The notes beneath the pieces are model-generated. The model saw only the letters and a program-made list of their open reading frames with translations, was not told where the DNA came from and made no database searches. Position numbers and translations under genes: made by a program. Shown in pieces: positions 35,083 through 44,505 of a stretch of 64,000 nucleotides of DNA. Source of the DNA: Deltaproteobacteria bacterium (GTDB lineage: Bacteria; Myxococcota_A; JAADFL01); NCBI GenBank assembly GCA_013152945.1, contig JAADFL010000018.1, forward strand, positions 3,778 to 67,777, in the 5' to 3' direction. Position 1 is the stretch's first letter; each line of letters opens with the position of its first letter.

Positions 35083-35106
35083 CTCAATACCCTGAATTGG
35101 GCAAAG
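35083..35106 (-). promoter_or_regulatory. 24-bp box upstream of paralogue B, identical to that of paralogue A
   Basis: On the minus strand it begins CTTTGCCCAATTCAGGG and ends TATTGAG, 61 bp before the start codon. The same 24 bases lie at 40014-40037, 60 bp before paralogue A. Between box and start the two leaders are less alike (a TTGAA-x-AAAAG stretch is shared), so the box itself seems under selection. Confidence 0.55.
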
Positions 35107-35244
35107 CATTCTTTGGGATCTAGTCCTATCCACCTTTGTTCATCACTGTCCCCACGCCTTTATTGAAAAAGACCGACCTCGATGAATAACGCGGCCTCCC
35201 GGGGAGCACACGAGACCAAAAGTGCGGCTACCCAAAGCAATAAG

Positions 35245-38200
35245 TTAAGGCAAACAACAGATATAGGGAGGTTTACACTCCTCTATCGAATCTCGACAGG
35301 TAAGACTATCAGCGCACATTTCAAGTTGCGGGTCATCGCAACTCTCACCAAACCCTTGAGGACCAATGCAGCAGTTCCATACTCCATGGTTGTTGTAACA
35401 GTACGAGCTGTTCTTCATGCACATGAATCCATCCACACAACCGGTGGGCGTGGCATCTGGATCGCACTCATCGCCCTCGACATGGCACATGCCGTCGGCT
35501 GCACAGGCTGCCCCTTCCACGCAAGGCCCTGTGGTCAATGCATCGCAGTGTTCTCCCACCGGCACTCTGCCCTGGCACGTTCCTGCGATACACCAAAGCT
35601 CCTGGTTCGGATCGCACGGGTAGTCGTTGTCGCCGCCGCATGCCTCACCTGGTCCGCTCACCCGGGTGCACGTCCCTGAAATGCACAACAATGGATCGTC
35701 GCAGGTTCCATCTTGATAACAGGCCTGGTCCTGACCGCCCATGGGCCTGCACACACCGTTGATGCAACCAAGCGCCTCGTTACAGGTGCCGTCCTTATAG
35801 CAAGGCTGTCCTTCTCCACCGGCCTGGACGCAAACATTATCGAGACAACCCAGGGCCTCGTCGCAGGTCCCGTCCTGATAGCAAGGCTGTCCTTCTCCGC
35901 CGGCTTGGACGCAAACATTGGTTCCTGAATCGCACACCAATCCTATCTCGCACATGTCCGGCACAGACGGATCACAGGGCTCGCCCGAGCCGGACCTAGC
36001 CATGCAACACTCCTTGACCCAGTAGTGGTCAGCGCAGTACTGGGTGCTTGAGCAGAAGTAATCATCACCACATATATAGTTGGTACCGCAAAGCTCGCCC
36101 AACCCTTCCTTTACCAGGCAGCACTGAACACTGCCGTACTCAAGGCACTCGGGAACATGGAATGCGCAGTAGAATCCCTCCGGGCAGTCGGAAGAGCCAT
36201 AGGCGCAAGCGCTACCCTCCCTGACACATCGTCCTTCCGAACACGCCGTTCCAGCCTCACAGGCCGGCAACGATTCAGAGCACGGCTCCCCCGCCTTTGT
36301 AGGCTGCGTGCACTTGCCGTTGAAGCAGACAAGGGATGGATCGCACGGAGGATCATCGTTTCCTCCACATGCAGCGTCCTCGCCAAGGACCTGCACGCAG
36401 GTCCCGGCCACGCATCCCAGGGGCTCATCACAGGTCTCGTCCTGGTAGCAAGGCTGTCCCTCCCCGCCGGCCTGTACGCAGAAGTAACCTTTCTTGTCCA
36501 GGTCGTACGCACATGCCAGGTCCTTCTGGCACGGCACCTTTGGATATCTTGCACATGCCTCGCCGTCTCCAGGCTTTGTCAGGCAACACGGCCCATCAAC
36601 GCCATAGTTCTCCCCGCAGGTCGGCGAGTTTGAGCAGAACGTCTCGCCATCGCATACACGACCTTCACAGCCCTCCCCGAGGTGAACCGGGGGAAGGCAG
36701 CAAGGTCCGACGACATCGTATTCGCTACACTCCATTGCACTCACGCAGTAAAGCCCTTCACCGCAGATGCGGCCATCACAGCTTTCTCCAAGCCCGGCAG
36801 CATCAATGCAGCAAGGCCCGGTGATCCCATACATGCTTTCGCACTCCGCCACGTCCATACAATCGAGCCCATCGCCGCAGGAACGGCTCTCGCAGCTTTC
36901 TCCCTCCTTGGCCAAGTCGAGGCAGCAGGGACTGGCGACCCCATATGTATCGCTGCACGCCGATGCATCCAGGCAGTTGAGATTACCTTCGCAAGGTCGC
37001 CCATTGCAGGCTTCTCCAAGCCTTCCAACAGGGAGACAGCACGGTGGAGAGGTTCCATACTGATCGTTGCATTCAACCATGTCAACGCAATAGAGACCGT
37101 CCCTGCAGGGCGTATATCTACAACTGTCACCAGGGTCGCCCGGCCCAAGGCAGCAGTCGGGAAGGGAGTACGTATCTATGCACACCGGGCTTGCTGGTAT
37201 GCAATTGAAGCCCTCGGGGCAGTCGGCAGTGGTATCGCACGGCTGCCCCTCCTTTACACACGTGCCTGCTGACGAGCACGCTGTCCCATCCTCGCAAGGC
37301 GGTGTGGATTCAGAGCAGGGATCCCCTTCTTTTGGAGGTTGCGCGCACTTGTCATCGAAGCATACCAGGGACGGGGCGCAGGGCTTGTCGCCAGGCCTAC
37401 CGCAGGGGTCACCAAGTGCTCCAACTTGCCTGCAGGTGCCGCCTACGCAGCCCAAGGGCTCGTCGCAGGTGCCGTCTGGGTAGCAGAGCTGACCTTCCCC
37501 GCCGGCCTTTGTGCAGAAGTACCCGCCCTTGGCCGCATCAAAGGCGCAAGCCAAGCCTACCTGGCAGACCGCGCCTCCCTGCGATGAGCCACATGGCTCC
37601 GACTCTCCAGGCCGAGGCAGGCAGCAGTTAATTTGCCTGTACTTCATCATACATTCCTCGGAAGATGAGCAGTACGTGCTGTCGTTGCATGGGAGCCCCC
37701 CAAGGCAACCCTCGCCCAGGCCGGCCGGACCGAGGCAGCATGATGTCACAATGTTGTACTTGTCCATACACAATGCACCCGATATGCAGAAAAGCCCATC
37801 AGGGCAATCAGAGGATTTCTGGGTATCGGTGCACTCCATGCCTTCTGCAACGCACTCGCTTTTCAGGCACACAGTGCCGTTCTCGCAAGGAGGCTCCGAC
37901 TCGGAACAGGCCTCGCCCTCCTTTCTATACTCGCTGCACTTGCCATTGAAGCACACCAGGTGGAAGGCGCACGGCGGATCCGACTCGGAACAGGCCTCGC
38001 CCTCCTTTCTATACTCGCTGCACTTGCCATTGAAGCACACCAGGTGGAAGGCGCACGGCGGATCCGACTGCCCGCCGCAGGCGTCACCGATATCACCCAT
38101 TTTCACGCAGACATGGTCGATGCACTCCAGCCCCTCCATGCACGGCACGGCACCCGGCTCCAGGTTCGGATCCCCGCACGGTTCCCCCTGGCCTGCCCAG

Positions 38201-39954
38201 CCAGCCGGGCACAGCGGTGTCTTTATGCTATCAATTGTTATATCCTCCATGCCCGGAGGTGTTTGCCCCGGCGGCCAGAGCTGGTTTAGAAGCTCGTCCT
38301 CTTTGCAGCCCTCGCAATCGTTCGGATCGGACGGGTTGCACGGACGCCTGCACCTGCCGTCGGACCCACAGAACAGGCCGGGCTTGCAGTCGAATATGGT
38401 GGAGCAGTAGTTGCCCTCTCCTGCATTGCCGAACATGGTGCACGTTAGGAGGCAGGTCAGCACGAGCTCTGCGTGTGACTCGTCCGAAAACAAGGGATAT
38501 GCCGCGCAGGAGTAGCCCTGGCCGCACGCACCAGGATAGCTTGGGGCAGGGCACGTATTGGTACAGTACGCCAAGAGATCCCCTGCGCCGAAATTGGGCG
38601 CTATGCAAACATCGTCCTCGTTGGTGCATCCTATGAAAACGACTTGGCCGGGATCCTGGCCCTCGACTGCACATGCCTCGTAACAAAGGAGTTCATTGCT
38701 ACAGAACTGGCTGAAAGTACCAGGTGGGGCGCATGTGTCCGAGCATTCGACGTCAGGGCAGTTGTCGCAGGCATCTCCGACGCCGTCGCCGTCGGTGTCG
38801 GCCTGGTCCGGGTTGCTCACGAGCGGACAGTTGTCCTGCATGTTGACGAGGCCGTCCTTGTCCTGGTCCAGGACGCTGTCCAGATCCGGGACAGGGCTCG
38901 TCACCCCGAGCTCGTCGAACCGCCTGGCGAGCATGTATTCGATCACCCTCGTGTCTATATCAGGCAGGGCCTCGGCGATCTCGCCCTTCACGTCTGCCTC
39001 GAGCACCCCGTCTTCAAGGTCCAGGGCCAAGGTGTTCAGAAGCTCCTGGAGCTTGGCGTTGAGAAGCTCACTCGCGCCCTGGGTGTTGTTGTAATCTGGT
39101 ATCCTGTTCTTTGCCACCTGGCCCAGCACCGTGCTCACCGCGAACATGTACGCGTTCGAGCCCGTGTCCCCTCCAAGCAGGTTCATTGACGTGCTGTTGT
39201 TGAACCCAGTGAAACCAGGCTCGGTTATGTCAAGCTCATCCTTCAGCTCACCCTCGGCCTGGGACACTGCATCGTCGAAATCCATGCCTTCGGAGACCAG
39301 CGCCTTTACCCGCTTGGCTATGAGATGCGTCACTATGTTCACGTACACGCTCTGGACGCCCTCTGTATCCGGAACGTAGAAAGCGCGCAGCGTCAAGGGG
39401 CCGGTCAAGTCACCGATTATCTCGTTGTAGTAGTAGCCGCTGCCGCGCACCTCCACCGGCCCGGACGGCTCCAAGGCCAGGACGAACTCGCCTTTGTCGT
39501 TGATCGTCTGCGTGCTGTACACGAAACCGGTCGGGTTCAGCTCGCTGTCCAGCTGGGAGATATCCATGTCCGAGCCCAATATGAACGGCCCCTTCTGGAC
39601 CGAGCCTTGCAGCCTGATCATGCCCTCCGGCAGCTCCTCCAGCTCCTGGAAGTGCTCGGCCAAGTCGACGTCCCGCTCCAGGGATTCACCATCCAGCTCA
39701 CCGCCGTCCTCCAGCATGGCGTCATGCTCGGCCGATGCATCACCCTCTATTGATGCCTCATGTTCAACCTTACCATCCTGCTCGACAAATCCTTCCTGCT
39801 CCCTTGCCTGCTCCCCTGCCTGCTCCCGTTCTGTTGCAGCGTCTTTCTCGTGTTGGAAACCGGAACCGGTACCAGAGCAGGACAGCCAGACGTAACCGGG
39901 TGCCAGACCAAGCAAAAGTGCAAGGATGCAATACTTGTTTCCTGTATGGTTCAT
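35245..39954 (-). CDS. Giant Cys-rich lipoprotein with thrombospondin type 3 site (paralogue A)
   Basis: About 1569 residues from the ATG at 39954 (MNHTGNKYC), which has GAGAGG-type sequence just upstream; a start 12 codons earlier is less likely. The lipobox is YVWLSC (Cys26). The order of parts is the same as in paralogue B: acidic spacer with [10 protein letters not shown]-like runs, the [13 protein letters not shown] module, a helical part, a thrombospondin type 3 site ([20 protein letters not shown]), then roughly 1150 residues of Cys-rich modules. This copy is longer because it has more modules of the CCLxxAxxGExCxGRxCGEGL type (about 950-1110) and a recent exact 84-bp duplication. All cysteines should be paired outside the cell. 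It is transcribed toward paralogue B, each with its own box. It is an adhesin or recognition candidate; no enzyme motif is seen. Confidence 0.87.
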   Translation of the reverse strand: MNHTGNKYCILALLLGLAPGYVWLSCSGTGSGFQHEKDAATEREQAGEQAREQEGFVEQDGKVEHEASIEGDASAEHDAMLEDGGELDGESLERDVDLAEHFQELEELPEGMIRLQGSVQKGPFILGSDMDISQLDSELNPTGFVYSTQTINDKGEFVLALEPSGPVEVRGSGYYYNEIIGDLTGPLTLRAFYVPDTEGVQSVYVNIVTHLIAKRVKALVSEGMDFDDAVSQAEGELKDELDITEPGFTGFNNSTSMNLLGGDTGSNAYMFAVSTVLGQVAKNRIPDYNNTQGASELLNAKLQELLNTLALDLEDGVLEADVKGEIAEALPDIDTRVIEYMLARRFDELGVTSPVPDLDSVLDQDKDGLVNMQDNCPLVSNPDQADTDGDGVGDACDNCPDVECSDTCAPPGTFSQFCSNELLCYEACAVEGQDPGQVVFIGCTNEDDVCIAPNFGAGDLLAYCTNTCPAPSYPGACGQGYSCAAYPLFSDESHAELVLTCLLTCTMFGNAGEGNYCSTIFDCKPGLFCGSDGRCRRPCNPSDPNDCEGCKEDELLNQLWPPGQTPPGMEDITIDSIKTPLCPAGWAGQGEPCGDPNLEPGAVPCMEGLECIDHVCVKMGDIGDACGGQSDPPCAFHLVCFNGKCSEYRKEGEACSESDPPCAFHLVCFNGKCSEYRKEGEACSESEPPCENGTVCLKSECVAEGMECTDTQKSSDCPDGLFCISGALCMDKYNIVTSCCLGPAGLGEGCLGGLPCNDSTYCSSSEECMMKYRQINCCLPRPGESEPCGSSQGGAVCQVGLACAFDAAKGGYFCTKAGGEGQLCYPDGTCDEPLGCVGGTCRQVGALGDPCGRPGDKPCAPSLVCFDDKCAQPPKEGDPCSESTPPCEDGTACSSAGTCVKEGQPCDTTADCPEGFNCIPASPVCIDTYSLPDCCLGPGDPGDSCRYTPCRDGLYCVDMVECNDQYGTSPPCCLPVGRLGEACNGRPCEGNLNCLDASACSDTYGVASPCCLDLAKEGESCESRSCGDGLDCMDVAECESMYGITGPCCIDAAGLGESCDGRICGEGLYCVSAMECSEYDVVGPCCLPPVHLGEGCEGRVCDGETFCSNSPTCGENYGVDGPCCLTKPGDGEACARYPKVPCQKDLACAYDLDKKGYFCVQAGGEGQPCYQDETCDEPLGCVAGTCVQVLGEDAACGGNDDPPCDPSLVCFNGKCTQPTKAGEPCSESLPACEAGTACSEGRCVREGSACAYGSSDCPEGFYCAFHVPECLEYGSVQCCLVKEGLGELCGTNYICGDDYFCSSTQYCADHYWVKECCMARSGSGEPCDPSVPDMCEIGLVCDSGTNVCVQAGGEGQPCYQDGTCDEALGCLDNVCVQAGGEGQPCYKDGTCNEALGCINGVCRPMGGQDQACYQDGTCDDPLLCISGTCTRVSGPGEACGGDNDYPCDPNQELWCIAGTCQGRVPVGEHCDALTTGPCVEGAACAADGMCHVEGDECDPDATPTGCVDGFMCMKNSSYCYNNHGVWNCCIGPQGFGESCDDPQLEMCADSLTCRDSIEECKPPYICCLP
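37901..38068. repeat. Perfect 84-bp tandem duplication inside paralogue A
   Basis: Unit 1 is 37901-37984 and unit 2 is 37985-38068; all 84 bases are identical. Each encodes 28 residues ([20 protein letters not shown] and onward to EGEACSES). Perfect identity at silent positions means the copy is recent, and it shows how the module number grows. It could also be an assembly effect. Confidence 0.95.
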
Positions 39955-40013
39955 CGCCACCTCTCCCTTCAACCTCGGACTTTTATTCAACTATCTGAAG
40001 TTTATCGAGTTTT

Positions 40014-40037
40014 CTCAATACCCTGAATTGGGCAAAG
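40014..40037 (-). promoter_or_regulatory. 24-bp box upstream of paralogue A
   Basis: It is identical to the box at 35083-35106 and lies 60 bp before the start at 39954. It contains CCC-TGAATT-GGG, a partial inverted repeat that could be read by a dimeric regulator such as one of the adjacent GerE-type proteins; that link is a guess. Confidence 0.55.
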
Positions 40038-40108
40038 TATATCCAGAGGCTGGCTTTCCCGTGGGCAGATGCTTCAGGTCCGATTAACTCCGAAAGATCC
40101 TTCCAGTG

Positions 40109-41218
40109 CTAGTCCCTTGGTAATAATCTTTGCACCAACTCGGCTCTGGAGTAGACTTGAAGCTTACTGTATATGTGTTTCAGGTGGGTGTGCACGGTAC
40201 CATGTGCTATGCCCAGGTGTTCTGCGATCTCCCTCTCTGTCTCTCCCTTGGCCGCCAGCATTGCCACCTCGCGTTCCTTGGCGGTCAAGCACGATGGCAT
40301 TACGAGAGGCCTCTCCCCGACAGCAAGCACTTGGGCCGACTCGATGACAGCCAGCACGCCAACAAAGTCCGACTCGCTGTTACGCCAACATCGTAGGAGC
40401 AACGACTCTCCCGGCCGCAACACATCTGATAGGTCCATGGTCGAATAGAATGCGTTTACCGGGCGATTCAAGGCGTCCATGGCCGCTTTCCGCACACGTT
40501 TCAGGGCATGGTTGAGCCTGGGCACCAACAGGTTAGCCGATAGCCTGGTAGATGGCACATGGAAACGGATTCGAGCCTCCTGGCTCAACCAGCACAATCG
40601 CCCGGTACGATTGAACAGGATCGCAGCCAGTGGAAGCCCTTTATCCAATGTATGAACCACCTCTGCCAGGGCGTGGTGCACCGGCCCCATTGCCCGCATG
40701 GACCGCAAGGCCTTCTCCACTAATCTTGCCAACTCCAGGGCGCGGCGGCGTTCCTCACTGTCGAATGGGCGTTCCTTGATACTCCGACAGAGACCGGACA
40801 ATGCCAATGGATCTCCTCGGTCTCCCAGTGCCAACACGAGCTGGCGTTCTATCTGGTAAGGCCTCCAGAATTCATTGTAGATTGTCGTTCGCCTAGCTTC
40901 CATCTCATCGACAATCTCGTACACGTCCAAGACGCGCGTGCAGCGTCCGAATACGGCATCGATCGGACAAACCTCCTGGCTCTGGAACCGATTCAGTTCC
41001 ACGAACCTGTTCCACATCTCGATCCGGTCCGACCAGTCAAGGTCTTCCGCCCAGATCACCACGTCGTCAACCGTCAACACAGGGAAGCAACTGGCCGGGA
41101 TGAAGTTGGCGTTCGTGATCCCGAACTCTTGTGCACTTTCTTCTATTAGGGCTTGGCCCAGCTCCAAGGGAGCCCCGGCTGCCTCTATGGCTTCAACACA
41201 CTTTGTGGATGGCCACAC
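40109..41218 (-). CDS. LuxR/GerE-type transcriptional regulator (long form), GTG start
   Basis: A protein of 369 residues. The start is GTG at 41218 with GGAGG eight bases upstream. The N-terminal 300 residues hold no receiver or acyl-homoserine-lactone signature. The first third (about 1-170) is helical and acidic, with an LDVYEIVDEMEARR helix, and about 175-295 resembles a degenerate PAS-like domain (LAAILFNRTGRLCWLSQEA, LLLRCWRNSESDFVGVLAVI). The C-terminus is a clear GerE helix-turn-helix: LTAKEREVAMLAAKGETERE, IAEHLGIAHGTVHTHLKHIY, SKLQVYSRAELV. It probably binds DNA as a dimer and senses a cytosolic ligand. The stop is 72 bp from the shared 24-bp box of paralogue A, so it is the nearest candidate regulator of the giant lipoproteins. 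Confidence 0.84.
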   Translation of the reverse strand: MWPSTKCVEAIEAAGAPLELGQALIEESAQEFGITNANFIPASCFPVLTVDDVVIWAEDLDWSDRIEMWNRFVELNRFQSQEVCPIDAVFGRCTRVLDVYEIVDEMEARRTTIYNEFWRPYQIERQLVLALGDRGDPLALSGLCRSIKERPFDSEERRRALELARLVEKALRSMRAMGPVHHALAEVVHTLDKGLPLAAILFNRTGRLCWLSQEARIRFHVPSTRLSANLLVPRLNHALKRVRKAAMDALNRPVNAFYSTMDLSDVLRPGESLLLRCWRNSESDFVGVLAVIESAQVLAVGERPLVMPSCLTAKEREVAMLAAKGETEREIAEHLGIAHGTVHTHLKHIYSKLQVYSRAELVQRLLPRD

Positions 41219-41516
41219 CCCTGGATCCTCCGTTAAATGGCATGCACCACAACCGATGGGCTGGACCTGAACAAGACGAGTTTTTTAAGAGCCGGCCGAC
41301 CTCGGCGGGGTCCATATAGAATCACCTGACGCCTGCAGCACGGCTTCCATCGATTGCCATCTTGTTAATAATATATAAAAATAAGCAGTGACATGCAATA
41401 CAGTCGCCAACAGAAAGCAGGATGGAGAGCCCTTGGCTATGCACTGGCTCCCCCACTGTTTCATGGCATTGCGACGCTACATCTTCTTTACAGCCGGGAT
41501 TTGGTAAAATAGGCTC
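41219..41516. other. Divergent intergenic region between two GerE-type regulators
   Basis: 298 bp without a gene. An AT-rich core (TTAATAATATATAAAAATAA, about 41364-41384) is the likely place of both promoters, but I could not place -35/-10 pairs with confidence. No copy of the 24-bp box was found here. Confidence 0.3.
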
Positions 41517-42236
41517 ATGTTTCTTACCGAGATACTCGAGGCGCTAGCAGGAACACTGCCATATCCATGCGCAGTGTGCAGCAAGGATGGCGATATCCTT
41601 TGGATGAGCTTGGCCGTACCAGATCTATTAACAGACGCACCAGGATCACAAGGCGGTTTTTGTAACGTTCTCTGCCATCAGGTATGCACCTGGTTTCAGC
41701 GTTACATGCATGCACACGGAACCAACACCGGCCCGATAGCAGTGCCGCGTAAAGAGCTGCCGGCCCTGGCGGACAGGCCGGACCTGCGGGTGCTCCAGGT
41801 GGAGGTGAAACCTATGGAGGGCGTCGGCAACAAGGGACAAGTCCTGCTCATAACCTTTCTGGGTGTCGATGGTGCGCCGCATGCAAACCGGTCGGGCAAA
41901 CGTGGGAAATCTGTCGAGCCGGCCGCGACGCCGGCTATGCAACGACATGCCGGGCCTCGGGAACTCGGGAAAGAGAAGCAATCAGGAACCCTTCCCGCAC
42001 TCGCACTACTTACGCCTAGGCAGAGAGAGATAGCATTGCTTGCGGCATACGGGTTCAGCGGCCCCAATATCGCGGCCAAGCTCGGTCTTGCCGAAGCAAC
42101 GGTCTATTCACATCTCAAGCGCATCCACAAGAAACTGGGGATTCACAATCGGGCCCAGCTTACCTGGCTCGTACTTGGGAGGAATCAAGCCTCTAACGAC
42201 CATGGCAGGGCTCCTCACCTCGATCTTGATAATTGA
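41517..42236 (+). CDS. LuxR/GerE-type transcriptional regulator (short form)
   Basis: A protein of 239 residues. Residues 1-100 look like a small PAS-like sensor (LPYPCAVCSKDGDILWMS, then GFCNVLCHQVCTWFQRYM) with a clustered set of cysteines: C18, C21, and others near 46, 50 and 54. Cysteines in that number suggest metal or redox sensing. After a linker comes a GerE helix-turn-helix: LTPRQREIALLAAYGFSGPN, IAAKLGLAEATVYSHLKRIH, KKLGIHNRAQLTWLV. It is divergent from the long regulator, and the pair may control each other or the giant lipoprotein genes. The ribosome site before the ATG at 41517 is weak (AGG). This function is inferred from position only. Confidence 0.82.
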   Translation: MFLTEILEALAGTLPYPCAVCSKDGDILWMSLAVPDLLTDAPGSQGGFCNVLCHQVCTWFQRYMHAHGTNTGPIAVPRKELPALADRPDLRVLQVEVKPMEGVGNKGQVLLITFLGVDGAPHANRSGKRGKSVEPAATPAMQRHAGPRELGKEKQSGTLPALALLTPRQREIALLAAYGFSGPNIAAKLGLAEATVYSHLKRIHKKLGIHNRAQLTWLVLGRNQASNDHGRAPHLDLDN

Positions 42237-42755
42237 TGAAACTTCCACCCCAGGTTGTTTTCGATAAGTTACAAGATTTGTATTGCCTGCCGGAGCAAAA
42301 CAGGCTCAAAAGCGCTACACGGGTCGTGAATACCATGGTCAAGAACAAGGAGTTACGGCACATGAGAAATAAGCTTTATCTTATCATTACAACCCTTCGC
42401 ACAATCGAACTCGGCGGGATCCTCCCGGCAGCAGCCGCTCTCGGTCTTCCAGTGCCATGGCTCTTTGAGAACCCGGTACCGGACGGTGTGCTCCGGAACC
42501 AGGTGCAAGGCTGGCACAAATCTGCGGTATTCCAACCTAGGCCGACACAACTCCTTCTTCCCCCTTGCCTGGTGCTCCTTCTGTTTGCTCCATCGTATAC
42601 TTACTCTTTACTCGCCCCATCATGTACACCATCCCGGTGGCGATTCTTCCCCCTTTGTCAGGTGTCTGCAAAATCGGGGCAGATTCAATAACGGCAATGC
42701 ATGCAACCGTATACAGTCTGTTGTATACAAAGCCGTGACATGTTATCAAGCAATC
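42237..42755. other. Gene-poor 519-bp stretch before the deoxysugar operon
   Basis: An open frame of 152 codons (42233-42691, plus) begins at the regulator's stop, but its product (LLLPPCLVLLLFAPSYTYSL and similar) has no domain and no ribosome site, so I do not call it a gene. No terminator or promoter pair stood out. The stretch may be a decayed gene or the leader of the operon that follows. Confidence 0.35.
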
Positions 42756-43766
42756 ATGAATTACGTGGGCCGGGGTTCTCTCGAAAAAGCAGCATCCATG
42801 TATAGAAACAAACGAGTCATGGTGCTCGGCAGTACGGGCTTCATCGGCACCAACCTCTCGGCAGCGCTCATCTCGGCCGGGGTCAGGCCTTGCCTCGTGG
42901 GTAGAATGCGCTCAAGACTTCGTTTGTCCGTGGAACCAGGCACATTTCACTTCGAAGAAGTTTCAGATCTTACACAACCTGACCTGGTGGAGGATCTGAT
43001 TCTAACCCACCAGCCCCAGGTGGTGTTCAATTTGGTTGCATGTGATGTTGAATCCAGTGAAAAAAAACCGGAAAAAGCCCATGAAACAAACTGCAGGCTT
43101 GTCGAAAGAGCCGTAACGGCTGTTTCAGGCATCAATCCTGGAACATGGCAAGGGGCCAGGTTCGTTCATACAGGTACTGCTCTGGAATACGGCGCTGTTC
43201 ATGGCCCACTGCACGAGGACGGTCCGGCCGTTCCTACAACCGTTTACGGCCGAACCAAGCTCGAGGGAACACTGACATTGAAGAAATTGGCTGCATCAAA
43301 CGATATACCGGCAATAACCGCCCGCCTTTTTACGGTATATGGCCCGTTCGAAGCAGCAGGAAGACTCCTTCCCTACCTCGCCGGGTGTGCTGCATCCGGA
43401 AGGCCGGCCCGCCTGACACAGGGAATACAAAAAAGGGATTTCACATTCGTAGCCGATGTAGTGGAGGGCCTCTTGAGGCTCGGCGCGTGCAGCCGTCCGA
43501 GGGGTACTCCGGTAAACCTTGCCACGGGAAAATTGACATCAGTATCAGAGTTCGTACAGGCGGCAGCATTGGTTCTCGGCATGCGGCCTGAAAAACTCCG
43601 GTTCGGCCAACTGGGCACAAGGCCGTGGGAGATGAAACACAAACCTGTAACAATCAGAAGGCTGCTCGATCTCACAGGATGGGCACCACTTACAATGCCT
43701 CCGGCAGGCATAGAAGAAACATTGGAATATTTGAATTCAATAATGCTGCAAAATGGTGAGGTATGA
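42756..43766 (+). CDS. NAD(P)-dependent sugar epimerase/reductase (extended SDR)
   Basis: About 336 residues from the ATG at 42756; an ATG at 42798 (MYRNKRV) is equally possible, as neither has a strong ribosome site. The Rossmann signature is VMVLGSTGFIGTNL; a catalytic Thr lies in FVHTGTALEYG and the Tyr-x3-Lys pair in TVYGRTKLEG. Later blocks are ITARLFTVYGPFE and RDFTFVADVVEGLL, typical of nucleotide-sugar epimerases and 4-ketoreductases. It probably reduces or epimerises the 4-keto-6-deoxy sugar made by the genes downstream. It starts a run of six overlapping genes: its last four bases are the start of the GT2 gene (ATGA). Confidence 0.83.
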   Translation: MNYVGRGSLEKAASMYRNKRVMVLGSTGFIGTNLSAALISAGVRPCLVGRMRSRLRLSVEPGTFHFEEVSDLTQPDLVEDLILTHQPQVVFNLVACDVESSEKKPEKAHETNCRLVERAVTAVSGINPGTWQGARFVHTGTALEYGAVHGPLHEDGPAVPTTVYGRTKLEGTLTLKKLAASNDIPAITARLFTVYGPFEAAGRLLPYLAGCAASGRPARLTQGIQKRDFTFVADVVEGLLRLGACSRPRGTPVNLATGKLTSVSEFVQAAALVLGMRPEKLRFGQLGTRPWEMKHKPVTIRRLLDLTGWAPLTMPPAGIEETLEYLNSIMLQNGEV

Positions 43767-44485
43767 AAGACGAGAACATTCACAGCACACCCGACTTGTC
43801 CCTGGTCGTGCCTTGCTATAATGAAGAAGAATCAATCGAATCCACTGCAACCAGACTCGTGCGGGTTTTTGACCGGGCCAAAGTGGATCTCGAATTGATC
43901 TTGGTGGATAATGGATCAATTGATTCAACCCCAAACATCATAAAGTCCCTCATGGCCCGTGGTCTTCCCGTGTCAGAGGCCCATGTACCCGTCAACATCG
44001 GTTACGGCAACGGTATTTTGAAAGGACTCGAAACCGCACGTGGCAGGTTCGTTGGTTTTACCTGTGCGGACGAACAGGTATCGGCCGAGGATACCTTGCG
44101 CGTGTATAAAAAGGCCGAAGCCAATCCCTTCCCTGTTCTTGCAAAGGTACGCCGGAGATTCAGAAAGGACGGGCCAAGACGCAAGGTCATCTCCATAACC
44201 TACAACATCGCAGCCAACATCCTGTTTCCCGGGCTGGGCAGTATCGATATAAACGGCAATCCAAAGATCTTCCCGGGCCGATTGCTCGGCCTATTGAACC
44301 TCAAATCCAGGGATTGGTTCCTGGATGCTGAAATAGTCCTGAAGTGGAGAAGCATGGGCCTTCGGATTGTTGAATTCGATGTCCAGGCCAAGTCCAGGAG
44401 GGCTGGGAAATCCAAGGTCGGGCCGGCAACATGTCTCGAGTTTTCAATCAACATGTTACGCTATAGGCTAAAAAGGTTTAATTGA
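43763..44485 (+). CDS. Family 2 glycosyltransferase
   Basis: A protein of 240 residues, GT-A fold. The N-terminus LSLVVPCYNEEESIEST, the LVDNGSIDSTPNII block and GYGNGILKGLETARG resemble polyprenyl-phosphate mannosyl/glucosyl transferases of the DPM1/GtrB kind. The nucleotide-metal site reads FTCADEQVSAED rather than a plain DxD. No membrane segment is present, so it works at the inner face of the inner membrane. It may charge a lipid carrier with the sugar made here, which the polytopic protein at 47650 would then use; this is inferred. Its ATG overlaps the previous stop, and its own stop lies 20 bases before the next start. Confidence 0.87.
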   Translation: MKDENIHSTPDLSLVVPCYNEEESIESTATRLVRVFDRAKVDLELILVDNGSIDSTPNIIKSLMARGLPVSEAHVPVNIGYGNGILKGLETARGRFVGFTCADEQVSAEDTLRVYKKAEANPFPVLAKVRRRFRKDGPRRKVISITYNIAANILFPGLGSIDINGNPKIFPGRLLGLLNLKSRDWFLDAEIVLKWRSMGLRIVEFDVQAKSRRAGKSKVGPATCLEFSINMLRYRLKRFN

Positions 44486-44505
44486 CGAGCAATGGAAAGC
44501 CGAAC

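Noticed and set aside
33475-35166. 563-codon open frame on the plus strand
   Set aside because: It is antisense to paralogue B. High GC at third positions and the scarcity of stop complements in Cys-rich coding sequence create long open shadows; the product has no domain and no ribosome site. The same holds for 31012-32136 and 37511-38410.
40014-40037. 24-bp box as the inverted repeat of a mobile element
   Set aside because: The two copies are in direct orientation at equal distance from gene starts, with no transposase or target duplication nearby. Gene duplication explains them better.
42233-42691. 152-codon frame after the short GerE-type regulator
   Set aside because: It has no ribosome site, a low-complexity Leu/Pro/Ser product and no recognisable domain. 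It is kept only as part of the gene-poor stretch.
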